Shown here: in pieces, positions 34,679-42,889 of the stretch | Layout: every line of letters begins with the position of its first letter | How positions within the stretch are numbered: position 1 is the first letter of the stretch | Origin: a virus | Strand: one strand, 5' to 3' | IMG/VR virus record: IMGVR_UViG_3300047469_000197 | Coordinates: 1 to 64,000 of that record | DNA: 64,000 bases | Notes under the pieces: model-generated | Told to the model about the DNA's origin: nothing | Database searches by the model: none | The model's input: only the letters and a program-made list of their open reading frames with translations | Made by a program: the position numbers and the translations under genes

Positions 34679-35172
34679 TAACGGTTGCTCTTAAGACGCC
34701 AGCACAAGCCCGCGCCGGTTTCACGGCTAACCAGCGCAAACTCTTCGGCCAGCTGGTAGCTGATGGATTCGACCAGGCTGTCGCTTTTGGGCATCAACCT
34801 GGGGGAGTGGGCTTCAGGCATGCCACAATGCGTCATGATTTCGCGTGTACGCTCCCATACGGGGCGCATGATGTTTTCGGGTAGCCAGTACCAGAACGTT
34901 CGGCCAGGCTCTGCACGGGAATGGATCTCATCGCTGCGGAGGTGCTGCATATCCACCAGCGCACGTAACCTGGTCAGGCTTTGTGATTCACCTAATCCAC
35001 ACTGGAGGTGTTTACGGTTAGCGGCCAGCTGGCGGATCGCGCGTGGGAAATGGTCCTCACTGGCCATGCTCACGCGTTCGCCGACATAGCGCTGGATGGC
35101 ACGATAGGGAAGGTACTTAATGGTCTGGCAGAAGATGGCGTGCATCAGCGCGTCGTCAGTCACTTTCATCAT
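34678..35172 (-). CDS. Early-region protein, possible DNA-binding
   Basis: 164 residues from ATG 35172 (a second ATG follows at once). Helical N-terminus with TIKYLPYRAIQRYVGERVSMASEDHFPRAIRQLA reads like a helix-turn-helix. The end is LSRETGAGLCWRLKSNR-like. It overlaps the 37-residue gene upstream by ATGA. Role unknown; regulatory function is a guess. Confidence 0.5.
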   Translation of the reverse strand: MMKVTDDALMHAIFCQTIKYLPYRAIQRYVGERVSMASEDHFPRAIRQLAANRKHLQCGLGESQSLTRLRALVDMQHLRSDEIHSRAEPGRTFWYWLPENIMRPVWERTREIMTHCGMPEAHSPRLMPKSDSLVESISYQLAEEFALVSRETGAGLCWRLKSNR

Positions 35173-35282
35173 AACCACGCAGCGCCTCTGCCGCTTTTTA
35201 TGGCGTCAACGAGGAACAGGCCCAGCCAGATACAAAAGCTGGACTCCGCCGCGATGAGGATAACAAGAAGAATGCGTGACAT
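35169..35282 (-). CDS. 37-residue membrane peptide
   Basis: ATG 35282 to TGA 35169, starting MSRILLVILIAAESSFC and continuing IWLGLFLVDAIKSG: essentially one membrane helix. It overlaps the following gene by ATGA and would be the first gene of the operon running down to ref. GAGA lies upstream at a loose distance. Real but small; confidence moderate. Confidence 0.45.
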   Translation of the reverse strand: MSRILLVILIAAESSFCIWLGLFLVDAIKSGRGAAWL

Positions 35283-35314
35283 AGGCTGATCTCGATAAAC
35301 TACAACTAAAATCC

Positions 35315-35333
35315 AGTTTAGTATTGTATGTCA
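35315..35333 (-). promoter_or_regulatory. ACATACAATACTAAACT element before the ref-containing operon
   Basis: Minus strand TGACATACAATACTAAACT, 33 bases upstream of ATG 35282. Nearly identical to the site at 58370-58388. Candidate C1 operator/promoter region. The rest of 35283-35520 holds only a hairpin at 35523-35542. Confidence 0.5.
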
Positions 35334-35520
35334 TAAGAAACCAGCCTATTTTTGCCATTGTGTTAGGGTTTTTCCGCAGGACGATGAAGCAAAGAGGGTG
35401 CGGGGGCATGCCGGGCCACCCCTTTAAGCACCTGCCGATAAGTACCTTTTGTTGATCGTTTATAAATAGTGATTTAACATTTCACTGCTTTTTACGGATT
35501 TGATTGATTGGTTTGAAGCA

Positions 35521-35943
35521 CTACAGCCCCTTGCGGGCTGTTTTTATTTTTGTCCAGACCACATTTCCGGGTTGATACGGCATGTTGCGGTGCACCTTAC
35601 GCATTACCTGGTCTGATTCGCACGGCCCCATATCCTTAAGAAACACATCAAAGTCAGCCCACTGCGGACACACTGCGCCCTCAATATTTTTGTAATAACC
35701 CATGAGCTGCGACCATTTACGGAATTCCAGCGAGTTATTCTTAATCGAATGTGTCTGACGTCTTGAACACGACATACAGCGTAAAACAAACCCACTACGT
35801 AACTGCATGCCCGAAACAGGGTACTCGCGATTGCACTCACAACGTACCTGCCAGTAAGGGCGGTGATCATATTTGAGCCGCACCATATGCAACACTGTGA
35901 GACTGCCGAACACCTTCCCGGTGAGATCTATGATATTTCTCAA
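35521..35943 (-). CDS. Zinc-finger/AP2-like protein with TTG start
   Basis: 140 residues from TTG 35943, chosen because GGAGG lies five bases upstream and because the product then begins at the family's usual RNIIDLTGKVFGSLTVL. Two Cys pairs follow (CECN near 40, CMSC near 58). This N-terminal module is common in phage homing-type and DNA-binding proteins; the C-terminal half ends WTKIKTARKGL. It overlaps the upstream stop by TTGA. A hairpin with T5 on the plus strand covers its stop codon. Confidence 0.6.
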   Translation of the reverse strand: MRNIIDLTGKVFGSLTVLHMVRLKYDHRPYWQVRCECNREYPVSGMQLRSGFVLRCMSCSRRQTHSIKNNSLEFRKWSQLMGYYKNIEGAVCPQWADFDVFLKDMGPCESDQVMRKVHRNMPYQPGNVVWTKIKTARKGL

Positions 35944-36386
35944 TCCTGCCTCCAGATTTCGCCCGTATCTACACACGGGAAACCGTGGCAGCGGCGCTGA
36001 AATTCTTCTTTGTATTGAATCGCGGTCGGCTTTTGCTGTTCGTGCCAGTGCTGGTGGCCAGCAACAAACGCGACAGGCATTGAGCTGTAAGAACTGTAAT
36101 CGGTGCCTTCGCCACGTGAAGCGGCACGCGCGCCATCAAACCAGCCGGCGAGGAAATCGGCTCGATCCACCAGCTCAACGGTGAAATCATCTTCATCTCC
36201 ATGAAGGCGGACGATACCCGTGCGGGATAACTGCTCCAGCACAGCCTGATTGCCGGTGATGTCTGCGCCGGAGTAATGGCCAGCATTGTCCACGTAGGAA
36301 AAGTGGGTGTAGGGGGTCGCCTCATCCGTGCCGATCGCTCTCGCTGCAGCGGTGAAAAAGGTCATCTGTTTACGTGAAACTCTCAT
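35940..36386 (-). CDS. Unknown early-region protein
   Basis: 148 residues from ATG 36386, overlapping the upstream stop by ATGA. Mixed composition with a GWFDGARAASRGEGTDYSSYSS middle and a C-terminal QQKPTAIQYKEEFQRRCHG. No membrane segment or known motif. Coupled to both neighbours. Confidence 0.55.
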   Translation of the reverse strand: MRVSRKQMTFFTAAARAIGTDEATPYTHFSYVDNAGHYSGADITGNQAVLEQLSRTGIVRLHGDEDDFTVELVDRADFLAGWFDGARAASRGEGTDYSSYSSMPVAFVAGHQHWHEQQKPTAIQYKEEFQRRCHGFPCVDTGEIWRQD

Positions 36387-36610
36387 GGGCATTTGGTCAT
36401 GTTGGCAAGATTTGAACGCTGAAGCAGGTGCTCGTTGAGTAAAGCGACAAGCTTACGTGCCTGTGCATCGTCCACCAGTAAGCGCGTTCCGTAAGATTCA
36501 ATAATCAGGTGGCCAAGAGACTGATCATCCATATCGATGGATAGGCATAGCTTATTATTTGAAGGCGGCACGCGGTGGATAGTGTCATCGTGGGAGGTGA
36601 AAATAGTCAT
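36383..36610 (-). CDS. Unknown small protein
   Basis: 75 residues from ATG 36610; a TTG at 36622 is in frame but lacks a better ribosome site. Strand-helix layout (LSIDMDDQSLGHLIIESYGTRLLVDDAQARKLVALLNEH) of a small folded protein. Followed by an ATGA overlap. Confidence 0.55.
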   Translation of the reverse strand: MTIFTSHDDTIHRVPPSNNKLCLSIDMDDQSLGHLIIESYGTRLLVDDAQARKLVALLNEHLLQRSNLANMTKCP

Positions 36611-36657
36611 TGGTTTACTCAAATGAAATGACCGGCGCGCAGCCGGTCGGTAAGGGA

Positions 36658-37032
36658 TCAGGCAAGCTTGGCTTTGATTCCAGTGAAATCCAGCAGGGTC
36701 ACGGTAAATTCTGCCGCCCTGTCTGCCGCCTCGCGGGTCCAGAAATCGCCCCTCGTTAACAACAGCCGGGAACCGATGTGTTCACGTAGCTGGCGCTGCG
36801 CGCGCGCCTCGTTAACCTCATCAAACCAATCCTGTAGCGGAGAGCGCCGGAGACACTTAGTCACCTGACACTGTATTAAGCAGGCCAGCCACGAAAGCAT
36901 GACAAACCAGATCGTACCGCCCCAGCCAGGCTGAGTGTTGCAGATGCAAGCCACGATATAGATGGCGAAATACGTTTTCCCGAAGCCGTTACGGCCAGCT
37001 ACCTGCCAAAATTTAGAGACTGAAGTCTTCAT
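36658..37032 (-). CDS. Two-helix membrane protein
   Basis: 124 residues from ATG 37032, giving MKTSVSKFWQVAGRN; the longer frame runs into the preceding gene. Two adjacent hydrophobic stretches lie at about 15-50 (TYFAIYIVACICN and IWFVMLSWLACLIQ), then a charged helical tail (DWFDEVNEARAQRQL). Could act in superinfection exclusion or lysis control; unproven. Confidence 0.55.
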   Translation of the reverse strand: MKTSVSKFWQVAGRNGFGKTYFAIYIVACICNTQPGWGGTIWFVMLSWLACLIQCQVTKCLRRSPLQDWFDEVNEARAQRQLREHIGSRLLLTRGDFWTREAADRAAEFTVTLLDFTGIKAKLA

Positions 37033-37045
37033 ATCGATCCTGTTT

Positions 37046-37375
37046 TTATCTGGGCTTACGCCCTCTATTGGCTGCTGCGTCCAGCTGGTGGATGCGCGTT
37101 GCGGCCTGCTGGGCTGAGGCGCTGAACACACGGTTAAACGCCTCAATTACATGCCCGTCAGATGCCATCATCTCGGCATAAATCTCACGGGCAATGTTCA
37201 GGTCGATAGCCTCGACATATGCCTTAGCAGCGTCCAGGCTATCCATTGGGCGATCAATTTGTATGTAATGCAGTGGTGAGCCTTGGCTGTAGATAAGCCC
37301 GCAAGCAACAACGGGCTGATTACCCCGCAAGCCTGCCTGTGCGTTCAGCTTGCAATCATCAAGTTGGATAATCAT
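37046..37375 (-). CDS. Unknown early-region protein
   Basis: 109 residues from ATG 37375, with AAAAGGAA eight bases upstream; the frame open from 37393 has no ribosome site. Content: ACGLIYSQGSPLHYIQIDRP strands then helices and a basic end (AANRGRKPR). First gene of a short operon behind an ATACTAAAA element. Confidence 0.6.
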   Translation of the reverse strand: MIIQLDDCKLNAQAGLRGNQPVVACGLIYSQGSPLHYIQIDRPMDSLDAAKAYVEAIDLNIAREIYAEMMASDGHVIEAFNRVFSASAQQAATRIHQLDAAANRGRKPR

Positions 37376-37418
37376 TCCGGTTCCTTTTCCCATACATTTA
37401 CATAATCAAATAAGCACC

Positions 37419-37437
37419 ATTTTAGTATCTTTTACAG
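37419..37437 (-). promoter_or_regulatory. AAGATACTAAAAT element
   Basis: Minus strand CTGTAAAAGATACTAAAAT, directly after the stop of the C8-position gene and 44 bases before ATG 37375. Candidate operator/promoter for the operon going left. Confidence 0.5.
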
Positions 37438-37752
37438 AAAAACTTTATGTGCTGGTGGGCGGTTTTTCTCATCATCAGCAAGTATGGCCATTGCCTTGAT
37501 AATACCTGTATCAGTCAGCTGGTAAGAGGGTGCTTTACTCCCCGTCCGGCTGACAGCTACGTGTTCAACCAGATAGCCACGGGCCACCAGGCGATTGAGT
37601 GAAGCGCGAAAATTACCATTACTTGGAACTGGTTTGTAGTTTTCGTGGATGTTCGTTTTCAGCGCGGCCACGGTTACGCGCTCTGGCGGATCCGCTCGAT
37701 AGCGCTTTCCCATGTATCTGAGTGACATTTTCTGCAATCTGGACAACGGCAT
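37432..37752 (-). CDS. Winged-helix protein in the C8 position
   Basis: 106 residues from ATG 37752, with AAAAGGAG ten bases upstream. Winged-helix look: RYMGKRYRADPPERVTVAALKTNI, FRASLNRLVARGYLVEHVAV, then a wing with GSKAPSYQLTDTG. It is the first gene downstream of cre. In P1 that place belongs to c8, which helps establish lysogeny; homology is not checked. It probably regulates the lysis-lysogeny decision. Confidence 0.55.
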   Translation of the reverse strand: MPLSRLQKMSLRYMGKRYRADPPERVTVAALKTNIHENYKPVPSNGNFRASLNRLVARGYLVEHVAVSRTGSKAPSYQLTDTGIIKAMAILADDEKNRPPAHKVFL

Positions 37753-37770
37753 TAGCAATGCTCCTTTTGA

Positions 37771-37783
37771 TTTGGCGACCTTT
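37771..37783 (-). repeat. TTTGGCGACCTTT leader repeat, copy 2
   Basis: Lies in the leader of the C8-position gene. Read on the minus strand, ATG plus AAAGGTCGCCAAA could also start a short frame, which I take as a shadow. Confidence 0.6.
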
Positions 37784-37797
37784 CATTAAGACTGATC

Positions 37798-38829
37798 CTA
37801 CTTGCTGCGCTTCACCTCCTTGACCACGTCGAGCATGACCGACTTTTCGGCCTCGATATGGCGGATATAGCTCAGCACCTGTTCGGGCCGTTTCCACGTA
37901 CCCTCATGCATGATCTGCGCGAGAGTTTTCCCACGCATAGCCATGTCCTGAGCAGCGCCCACGCGCGGGCTGTGTCCCGTCCACGTCCGATAGTGCGGCC
38001 CGGTGGCTGGTGGTTTACCCAGCGCGTTCCAGGCGCGCCCGAAGATCTTGATAACATTTACACGCGTCATCGGCTTGTCGCCCGCATGCGCGTTGTTGTA
38101 GCGATCTACCTTACAGAAAATGTACTCTTCCGGTTTGTCACGAAGCCCAGCCAGCGACAGCCAGTCGAGAACCCAGGCGGCCACTTCCGGCGACAGCGCC
38201 TTTGCAATGCTGTTGGCTTCGTCAATGGTCTTGGTAAACCCGACATCAAAAACAATCGTACCGTTTGGGCGAAACCGCAGATCACCGACCTTCAGGCGCG
38301 CCACGTTGGAGATACGCAGTAGCGAACTGTAAGCCACGCCAATGAAGGCTAAATCGCGACGATCGGCAAGGCGCTCACTGGCTTCCCATAGGGCGGAAAT
38401 GCGAAACAGATCCTCAACATGCAGCGGCTCAGCCTGCGAAACTTCTTCGCCGGCACGGGTGGCGCGCTTGCGAATGGCCTTCATGCCCAACGATACATTC
38501 ATGTCGTCAGACGGGCGCGGCAGGCCTGCATGTTTGTGGAGCTTGTTAATCATGGCCATGTGCTGGTTAACGGTGCTGACTTTGCGCCCATGGTCATTTT
38601 TGAGGTGTAACAGATACTCCCGGACGTCTGCCGGAGAGGCGGGAAGCCACGTTTTTCCACGTTCAGTGCACCAGCGCGCCCATACGCGGACAACCGACAA
38701 CATCTGAGTCATGGTGTTATCTGAATAGGCGTCCTGGTTCTCAAACAGGATGCGCAGATTTTGCGCTACCCGTTCATCTAAATTGTCGGGCAGCGCCATA
38801 ACGCCAGTGCCGGTGTCGTTCTCGGACAT
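37798..38829 (-). CDS. cre: Cre-type tyrosine recombinase
   Basis: 343 residues, the size of P1 Cre. N-terminal core-binding domain with LPASPADVREYLLHL and KLHKHAGLPRPSDDMNVSL, the latter nearly identical in P1 Cre. Catalytic domain: Arg in SSLLRISNVARLKVGDL (about 175), Lys in the FTKTID turn, HSPRVGAAQDMAMRG with the HxxR pair (about 290), and the nucleophile Tyr in QVLSYIRHIEAE (about 325). It should act on the 34 bp lox-like site at 39925. It resolves plasmid dimers and circularises incoming DNA. The start is 2 bp from the cra-like gene. Confidence 0.93.
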   Translation of the reverse strand: MSENDTGTGVMALPDNLDERVAQNLRILFENQDAYSDNTMTQMLSVVRVWARWCTERGKTWLPASPADVREYLLHLKNDHGRKVSTVNQHMAMINKLHKHAGLPRPSDDMNVSLGMKAIRKRATRAGEEVSQAEPLHVEDLFRISALWEASERLADRRDLAFIGVAYSSLLRISNVARLKVGDLRFRPNGTIVFDVGFTKTIDEANSIAKALSPEVAAWVLDWLSLAGLRDKPEEYIFCKVDRYNNAHAGDKPMTRVNVIKIFGRAWNALGKPPATGPHYRTWTGHSPRVGAAQDMAMRGKTLAQIMHEGTWKRPEQVLSYIRHIEAEKSVMLDVVKEVKRSK

Positions 38830-38831
38830 AC

Positions 38832-39044
38832 TCAGCTCTCCTTGTCGCTGGAATGATCGGTAATCTCTTGACCGTTTGCATCCACCAGCGAACGCCAGGG
38901 CTTCATGAGTACGCCATCAATAACCACGCATCCTTTAGCCTTGTATCGTGACAACAGCTGCGGCGTCATACTATTGGCCTGAGCCATTCGTGTTAGATTG
39001 CCACCAAAATACTGCGCTGCGATCTCGTCAATTGTCTTTGCCAT
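38832..39044 (-). CDS. cra: Cra-position small HTH protein
   Basis: 70 residues with a helix-turn-helix-like core (IDEIAAQYFGGNLTRMAQANSMTPQLLSRYKAKG) followed by VIDGVLMKPWRSLVD, a layout like phage Cro-type dimer proteins. It is directly upstream of cre, as the small cra gene in P1 (about 73 residues). It probably shares the cre promoter and may regulate it. The palindrome at 39067-39088 is its likely operator. Confidence 0.6.
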   Translation of the reverse strand: MAKTIDEIAAQYFGGNLTRMAQANSMTPQLLSRYKAKGCVVIDGVLMKPWRSLVDANGQEITDHSSDKES

Positions 39045-39066
39045 CCGGGCTATCCTCTTTATCCAA

Positions 39067-39088
39067 AACAGATAATGTTTTATCTGTT
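39067..39088. promoter_or_regulatory. Palindromic operator before cra-cre
   Basis: AACAGATAA and TTATCTGTT arms separated by TGTT, followed by a further CAGATAATA half-site. It lies 23 bases upstream of the cra-like start; candidate operator for the cra-like or XRE protein. Confidence 0.5.
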
Positions 39089-39187
39089 TCAGATAATATT
39101 AGAATTCCCATCGGTTTGTCACGGTAATTTTTTTGCACTATGGCATGCCGGAGCCATCACTAATCGGCGCAATAGATGGCATCTTGT

Positions 39188-39208
39188 TAAGTTTATCTTA
39201 ACAAAAGA
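39188..39208. promoter_or_regulatory. Palindrome upstream of the XRE gene
   Basis: TTGTTAAG / CTTAACAA arms with a five-base TTTAT spacer. It lies between the divergent cra-cre genes and the plus-strand XRE gene and is a likely autoregulatory operator. Position estimated to within a few bases. Confidence 0.45.
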
Positions 39209-39255
39209 AATGTAGTGCCGTGGTAAACATGCGTCAACTTTTAAAGGCGCATAAC

Positions 39256-39513
39256 ATGGTTCCCAAACGGCTAAAAGCAGCACGGATCGCAGCAGGATTA
39301 ACACAGGAAAAGCTTGGGGTAATGGCGGGGATTGAAGAAGCCTCAGCACGTGCTCGCATGTCATATTATGAATCCGGCACCTACCACCCCAATTTTGACA
39401 CCGCCTGTCGGATTGCGGCGATCCTCGATGTACCCGAATGTTACCTTTACGCGGTCGATGACGATTTCGCGGCCTTTATCCTCACATCCTACCACCAGCA
39501 AAAACACAGCTAA
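39256..39513 (+). CDS. XRE-family regulator
   Basis: 85 residues from ATG 39256 (AAAGG nine bases upstream; an in-frame ATG at 39229 would add nine residues). HTH: RLKAARIAAGLTQEKLGVMAGIEEASARARMSYYESGTYHP, then DTACRIAAILDVPECYLYAVDDD, a standard one-domain XRE protein. Divergent from cra-cre, so it probably controls recombinase expression or immunity. P1 has no XRE gene at this place that I recall. Chi octamer at 39492. Confidence 0.75.
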   Translation: MVPKRLKAARIAAGLTQEKLGVMAGIEEASARARMSYYESGTYHPNFDTACRIAAILDVPECYLYAVDDDFAAFILTSYHQQKHS

Positions 39514-39924
39514 GCCAGATTTGGCGGGGCTTAATCGCCAGTTCAGCAGAAAATGAGACGTTGCTACGTGAATTCTTTTTTGGCGCGTGGGTATCAGGTC
39601 GCCAGATTTTGCGTAGCGTTACCAGGTTATTAACATGACTGGTGGCCAAGCAAGACATTTCTGATTTACTGCAGCGGCCAAATGCATATGTGAAGCGCGC
39701 CGGGGTTAGCAATTATTTTCGGCGTAACAAATCCACATCCCACCGGCAGAATACATACACAGGCAATAGTGTTGCATAGCTAACGCGGCCAAAAATACTT
39801 AGTGGTCGAATCGTTTCAAAAACCTTACACATAGACCGAAAAGCCGTCGGCAGGTGCACGGCGCACTGGTTAGACCAATCAACATGAGAAAACTTCATTT
39901 TTTGAGTGGTATCAGCCTCCTAAG

Positions 39925-39958
39925 CCAAGATTACATATTGGATGTTATGTAATCTTGG
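39925..39958. other. lox-like recombination site (13-8-13)
   Basis: Left arm CCAAGATTACATA (39925-39937), spacer TTGGATGT (39938-39945), right arm TATGTAATCTTGG (39946-39958). The arms are perfect inverted repeats of exactly 13 bp, and the spacer is 8 bp and asymmetric, the exact geometry of loxP. The arms end in ATA next to the spacer as in loxP but are otherwise different. It lies between cre and c1, where loxP lies in P1. The next flanking bases do not pair, so the palindrome is bounded at 13. Confidence 0.85.
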
Positions 39959-40074
39959 TTGCCGATCGTCGCATGGTAACGGTTTCATTTGGTGATTATT
40001 AGTTTCATCCCCCTTACGCTTCCCTTACCCGATTACAGGACAATTTTTACCCAACGCATAACTATTTCATTTAA

Positions 40075-40093
40075 ACCGGACCTAATGTCCGGT
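40075..40093. repeat. Hairpin upstream of coi-position gene
   Basis: ACCGGAC/GTCCGGT with a five-base CTAAT loop. Stretch 39959-40183 otherwise shows only a TATAAT at 40162-40167 that may serve the next gene. Confidence 0.5.
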
Positions 40094-40161
40094 AGTGCCG
40101 TGGTTAATCACTATTTGAAATGATATATAAGGCCATTCCGAAAAAGTGTTAAAAGTAACAA

Positions 40162-40167
40162 TATAAT
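40162..40167 (+). promoter_or_regulatory. Candidate -10 box before the coi-position gene
   Basis: TATAAT 17 bases before ATG 40184; a matching -35 box was not evident. Confidence 0.35.
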
Positions 40168-40183
40168 TTGACGAGCTGACAAG

Positions 40184-40387
40184 ATGACGATCACGGCAAC
40201 ACTCCCCGTAATAGAAGATGTAAATTGCGCCATAACCAAACTTCACATTGATGTGTGCCGACCTGGTGCCGTCTCCATTCTTGTAAAACACTTCTCCATC
40301 GTGTGCGGGACTGTACGCATGTCCAGTGAAAACCGTCGTGCCTTTAGAAATGCGCTGAGAAAAGTCTGTAATAGTGCAATAAACTAA
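40184..40387 (+). CDS. Small protein in the Coi position
   Basis: 67 residues starting MTITATLPVIEDVNCAITKL. It lies 111 bp upstream of c1 on the same strand. P1 coi, the c1-inactivator, is a gene of about the same size directly upstream of c1. Composition looks coding (mixed strands, then SENRRAFRNALRKV helix). Homology to Coi is not established; the call rests on size and place. Confidence 0.5.
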   Translation: MTITATLPVIEDVNCAITKLHIDVCRPGAVSILVKHFSIVCGTVRMSSENRRAFRNALRKVCNSAIN

Positions 40388-40429
40388 TAAAAAATTGTCA
40401 GCTACTGTCCTTTTGGTCGATTTAACCCT

Positions 40430-40449
40430 GGAAATATACTAATTTACTC
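40430..40449 (+). promoter_or_regulatory. ATACTAATTTA element before c1
   Basis: GGAAATATACTAATTTACTC, 50 bases before the c1 start. It resembles the scattered ATACTAAATTTA element, as expected if C1 represses its own gene. Confidence 0.45.
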
Positions 40450-40498
40450 CTTAGTTTAAGGCGTGCACGTTGCGCGCCTTGCTTGGAGAGTAATCAGT

Positions 40499-41365
40499 AT
40501 GCATGACATCAGAAAGGCTGAGATCTTGTATCAGGAATTCATTGAATTCCGGGACGCGTTTCTTACTAAAGCCCTATTAGAATCCGCAGCACACAGCACA
40601 AACATGCACGGGCAGAAATTCCGCCCCGTGGTTCAGGTTCCTGAGCGTAAGGCAAATTACTGGCGCGAGCAGATCGCCAAGTGGAATGAGTACGCCGAAC
40701 AGCTACGCCAGTATCCTGAGCTAGGCATTGAGAAATCCCTTTATGAGCCAGCCCCGAAGTACATCGAGGGAGCTAACCGCGTTCGTGTAAACGTTGTCCC
40801 GGCCATCACTTCGAAGAAGATTAGCCGTGAGGACGTTATCGATAAGATCAAGTCCACGATCGAGCAGTTCAAGGGCACAGAAGATACTAAACAATTCATT
40901 CAGAGCCTTGAAACCCAGCTGGAATTACTCAGCAGCCTTCCGCCGAAAACAGCGCTGCGCTTGCGCCGTGGCGGGTATGAGGATTTGATCTGCACCTACA
41001 ACACAACGGTTGAAAAGAAACTCATGGAACGCGTCACCGCGAACGGCGTTTTCTTTGATGATCGCGTGCTGCGTTATGGCCTGAAGCTCGGCGAAAAGAG
41101 CGCGAACGGTCGCACCTCTATCTATGACAACGTGCAGCCTCTGCCTATCACCGTCTATAAAGATTCCAAAATCTACCTGATTTCGGATATCGAACGCGCT
41201 ACCGCTGAAGTCCGTAACCCGGAAGTGGCCAAGGCCCGCACCCGTGAGTCATGGAACCGCGCCAACAGCAAACGCCGCGCCGGTACGGAGAAGAAAGCCG
41301 CTGCCGTCAAAGGTGCTGGCAATGCCGCCGGTGAAGTGAATCCAGCTGGTGGAGACACAGAATAA
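40499..41365 (+). CDS. c1: C1-type master repressor
   Basis: 288 residues (P1 C1 is 283) from ATG 40499, with GGAGAG upstream. Strong resemblance to P1 C1 along the whole length: LYQEFIEFRDAFLTKAL at the start, FRPVVQVPERK, IAKWNEYAEQLRQYPELGI (about 60-78), FFDDRVLRYGLKLGEK and a SIYDNVQPLPITVYKDSKIY block, and a basic C-terminal tail. C1 binds asymmetric operators scattered in the genome and keeps the prophage plasmid quiet. It lies between the lox-like site and pacB, as in P1. Confidence 0.93.
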   Translation: MHDIRKAEILYQEFIEFRDAFLTKALLESAAHSTNMHGQKFRPVVQVPERKANYWREQIAKWNEYAEQLRQYPELGIEKSLYEPAPKYIEGANRVRVNVVPAITSKKISREDVIDKIKSTIEQFKGTEDTKQFIQSLETQLELLSSLPPKTALRLRRGGYEDLICTYNTTVEKKLMERVTANGVFFDDRVLRYGLKLGEKSANGRTSIYDNVQPLPITVYKDSKIYLISDIERATAEVRNPEVAKARTRESWNRANSKRRAGTEKKAAAVKGAGNAAGEVNPAGGDTE

Positions 41366-41387
41366 CCCTCCACCAGCCCGGAGGGTT
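41364..41387. terminator. Terminator between c1 and pacB with Chi in the stem-loop
   Basis: AACCCTCC/GGAGGGTT stem, eight-base loop, T-rich right flank. It ends both convergent genes. CCACCAGC (41370-41377) spans the end of the left arm and the loop; a second Chi (41345) lies in the last c1 codons. Confidence 0.8.
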
Positions 41388-41389
41388 TG

Positions 41390-42889
41390 TTAGTCCTTGA
41401 GCCAGTCCAGCGCCTCATTACGGCGGCTCTCATCGGCCCTGCTGATCACCTCGTTCGCCGGGATGTAATCTGCCAGTTGAGTAAAGCAGAAGGTATCCCA
41501 GTGATCGGGCGATTTCAGGTTAAGCTTCGCCCTCATCTGCTCTTTAGGCATGCACACCCATTGGCCTGCCTCATTGAGAAATACCGGGATTTTGCTCGCC
41601 TGGTCAGTGGTTTTCCCGCCCTTATCAAATTTCATACGGCCCTGTCGCACGGCGTTGGCCGCATAGACGTTTGCATATGCACGCTGGTTGATGAACCGCT
41701 TACGCAGCTCTTTGTTGTGAAGCGGGAAGCCCCATCGGATGCGCTGCGCAATCACGCCGTGCTTCTCTTCCAGTACGTCCGCCGTTGTGGCACCCACGCC
41801 ATCTCCATCGATAACAATCGTGATGTTCGGGTACACCTCCGGATCACATTCGCTGTAGATGTAGTCCGCGAAACGTGACGGGGTCACGGTGGATTCCATT
41901 TCCAGCACCTTAAATGGCACCACGCGCCGGTGTTTTCCGTAGCCACTGATGCGGAATATTGAGAGTACCGACTTATCGCGACCGTTACCCACGTCGCAGC
42001 ACGCCACCCAGCCCCAGCCCTTAGCCAGGTATACATTACGCCGCATTGCGCGATCGCAGTCGTCACGGCCCAGCAGGAAGCCGGATATGGAGGATGGGAA
42101 CTCACCGCGCACCTTGATGAGGTATTCCGGATTCTCCCGCCCGCCGTAGTCCACCAGCTTTTCCCGGATGAACTGCAGCGTAACCAGTGGCGACTCTTCG
42201 CTGTTGAGGCGGATCGCCCTATAGATGCCGTTCGGGTTCTCCGGAGTGACAGCCAGGCGGTGATGTGAGTCATAAAACTCCCCGCTGGTCCGCGTGGGCT
42301 GCGAGATGAGCAACAGGCGGTTATCTTCCTGCGTCAATGCGCCCTTGATGAAGCCAAACGCCTTATCTGATACGCCGGATGCCTCATCGATAATGTAAAG
42401 CAGGTGTTCGGCGTGTTCGCCGGCTAGCGCTTCTTCGTTACCCAAGCGGAAGCCTTTGGGCACCACTTCCCATGCACCCTTAGACTCGGTGGCGAAAAAC
42501 ATCATGTCCGTGAGCGTGAAGTACTGATTCAGCCACGGGAAGCGCTTAAGGCAGACTTTCCAGTTTTCACGGAGGTACTTGAATATCCCCGTCTTAACCT
42601 GCTGCAGCTTGTTCGCCACGATAATGACGCGGGCGCCGGGGAAGAACAGCATGTAGCAGAGAATCATGATTGAGGTCATATCTGACTTTCCGGTACCGTG
42701 TCCGGAGGCGACCGTGGTCTTACTGCCTCCTTCCTGTACGGCCTCAATAATCATTTCCTGCTGCCATGTCGGGATCTTGCCAAACATCACTTCTGCGGCG
42801 CTGATCCAGTCGTATCGGTACAACAGAACCAGCTCCTGCCAGCGCGGGTCATCTAATACCGAGCGCTTAGCCTTATTGCTGGTGGCCAT
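41390..42889 (-). CDS. pacB: Terminase large subunit (PacB)
   Basis: 499 residues (P1 PacB about 494). ATPase domain: WQQEMI adenine-contact segment, Walker [10 protein letters not shown] (about 58-66), Walker [11 protein letters not shown] (about 165), coupling [14 protein letters not shown], closing [10 protein letters not shown] (about 255). Nuclease domain: [15 protein letters not shown] (first acidic residue), [15 protein letters not shown] (second, about 370) and a C-terminal [12 protein letters not shown] (third). It pumps DNA into proheads and cuts at headful. Overlaps pacA by 17 bp. Confidence 0.9.
   Translation of the reverse strand: MATSNKAKRSVLDDPRWQELVLLYRYDWISAAEVMFGKIPTWQQEMIIEAVQEGGSKTTVASGHGTGKSDMTSIMILCYMLFFPGARVIIVANKLQQVKTGIFKYLRENWKVCLKRFPWLNQYFTLTDMMFFATESKGAWEVVPKGFRLGNEEALAGEHAEHLLYIIDEASGVSDKAFGFIKGALTQEDNRLLLISQPTRTSGEFYDSHHRLAVTPENPNGIYRAIRLNSEESPLVTLQFIREKLVDYGGRENPEYLIKVRGEFPSSISGFLLGRDDCDRAMRRNVYLAKGWGWVACCDVGNGRDKSVLSIFRISGYGKHRRVVPFKVLEMESTVTPSRFADYIYSECDPEVYPNITIVIDGDGVGATTADVLEEKHGVIAQRIRWGFPLHNKELRKRFINQRAYANVYAANAVRQGRMKFDKGGKTTDQASKIPVFLNEAGQWVCMPKEQMRAKLNLKSPDHWDTFCFTQLADYIPANEVISRADESRRNEALDWLKD

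Noticed and set aside
39713-39898. 61-codon minus-strand frame near the lox-like site
   Set aside because: No Shine-Dalgarno, no partner genes and odd composition; the stretch 39514-39924 is best left without a gene.
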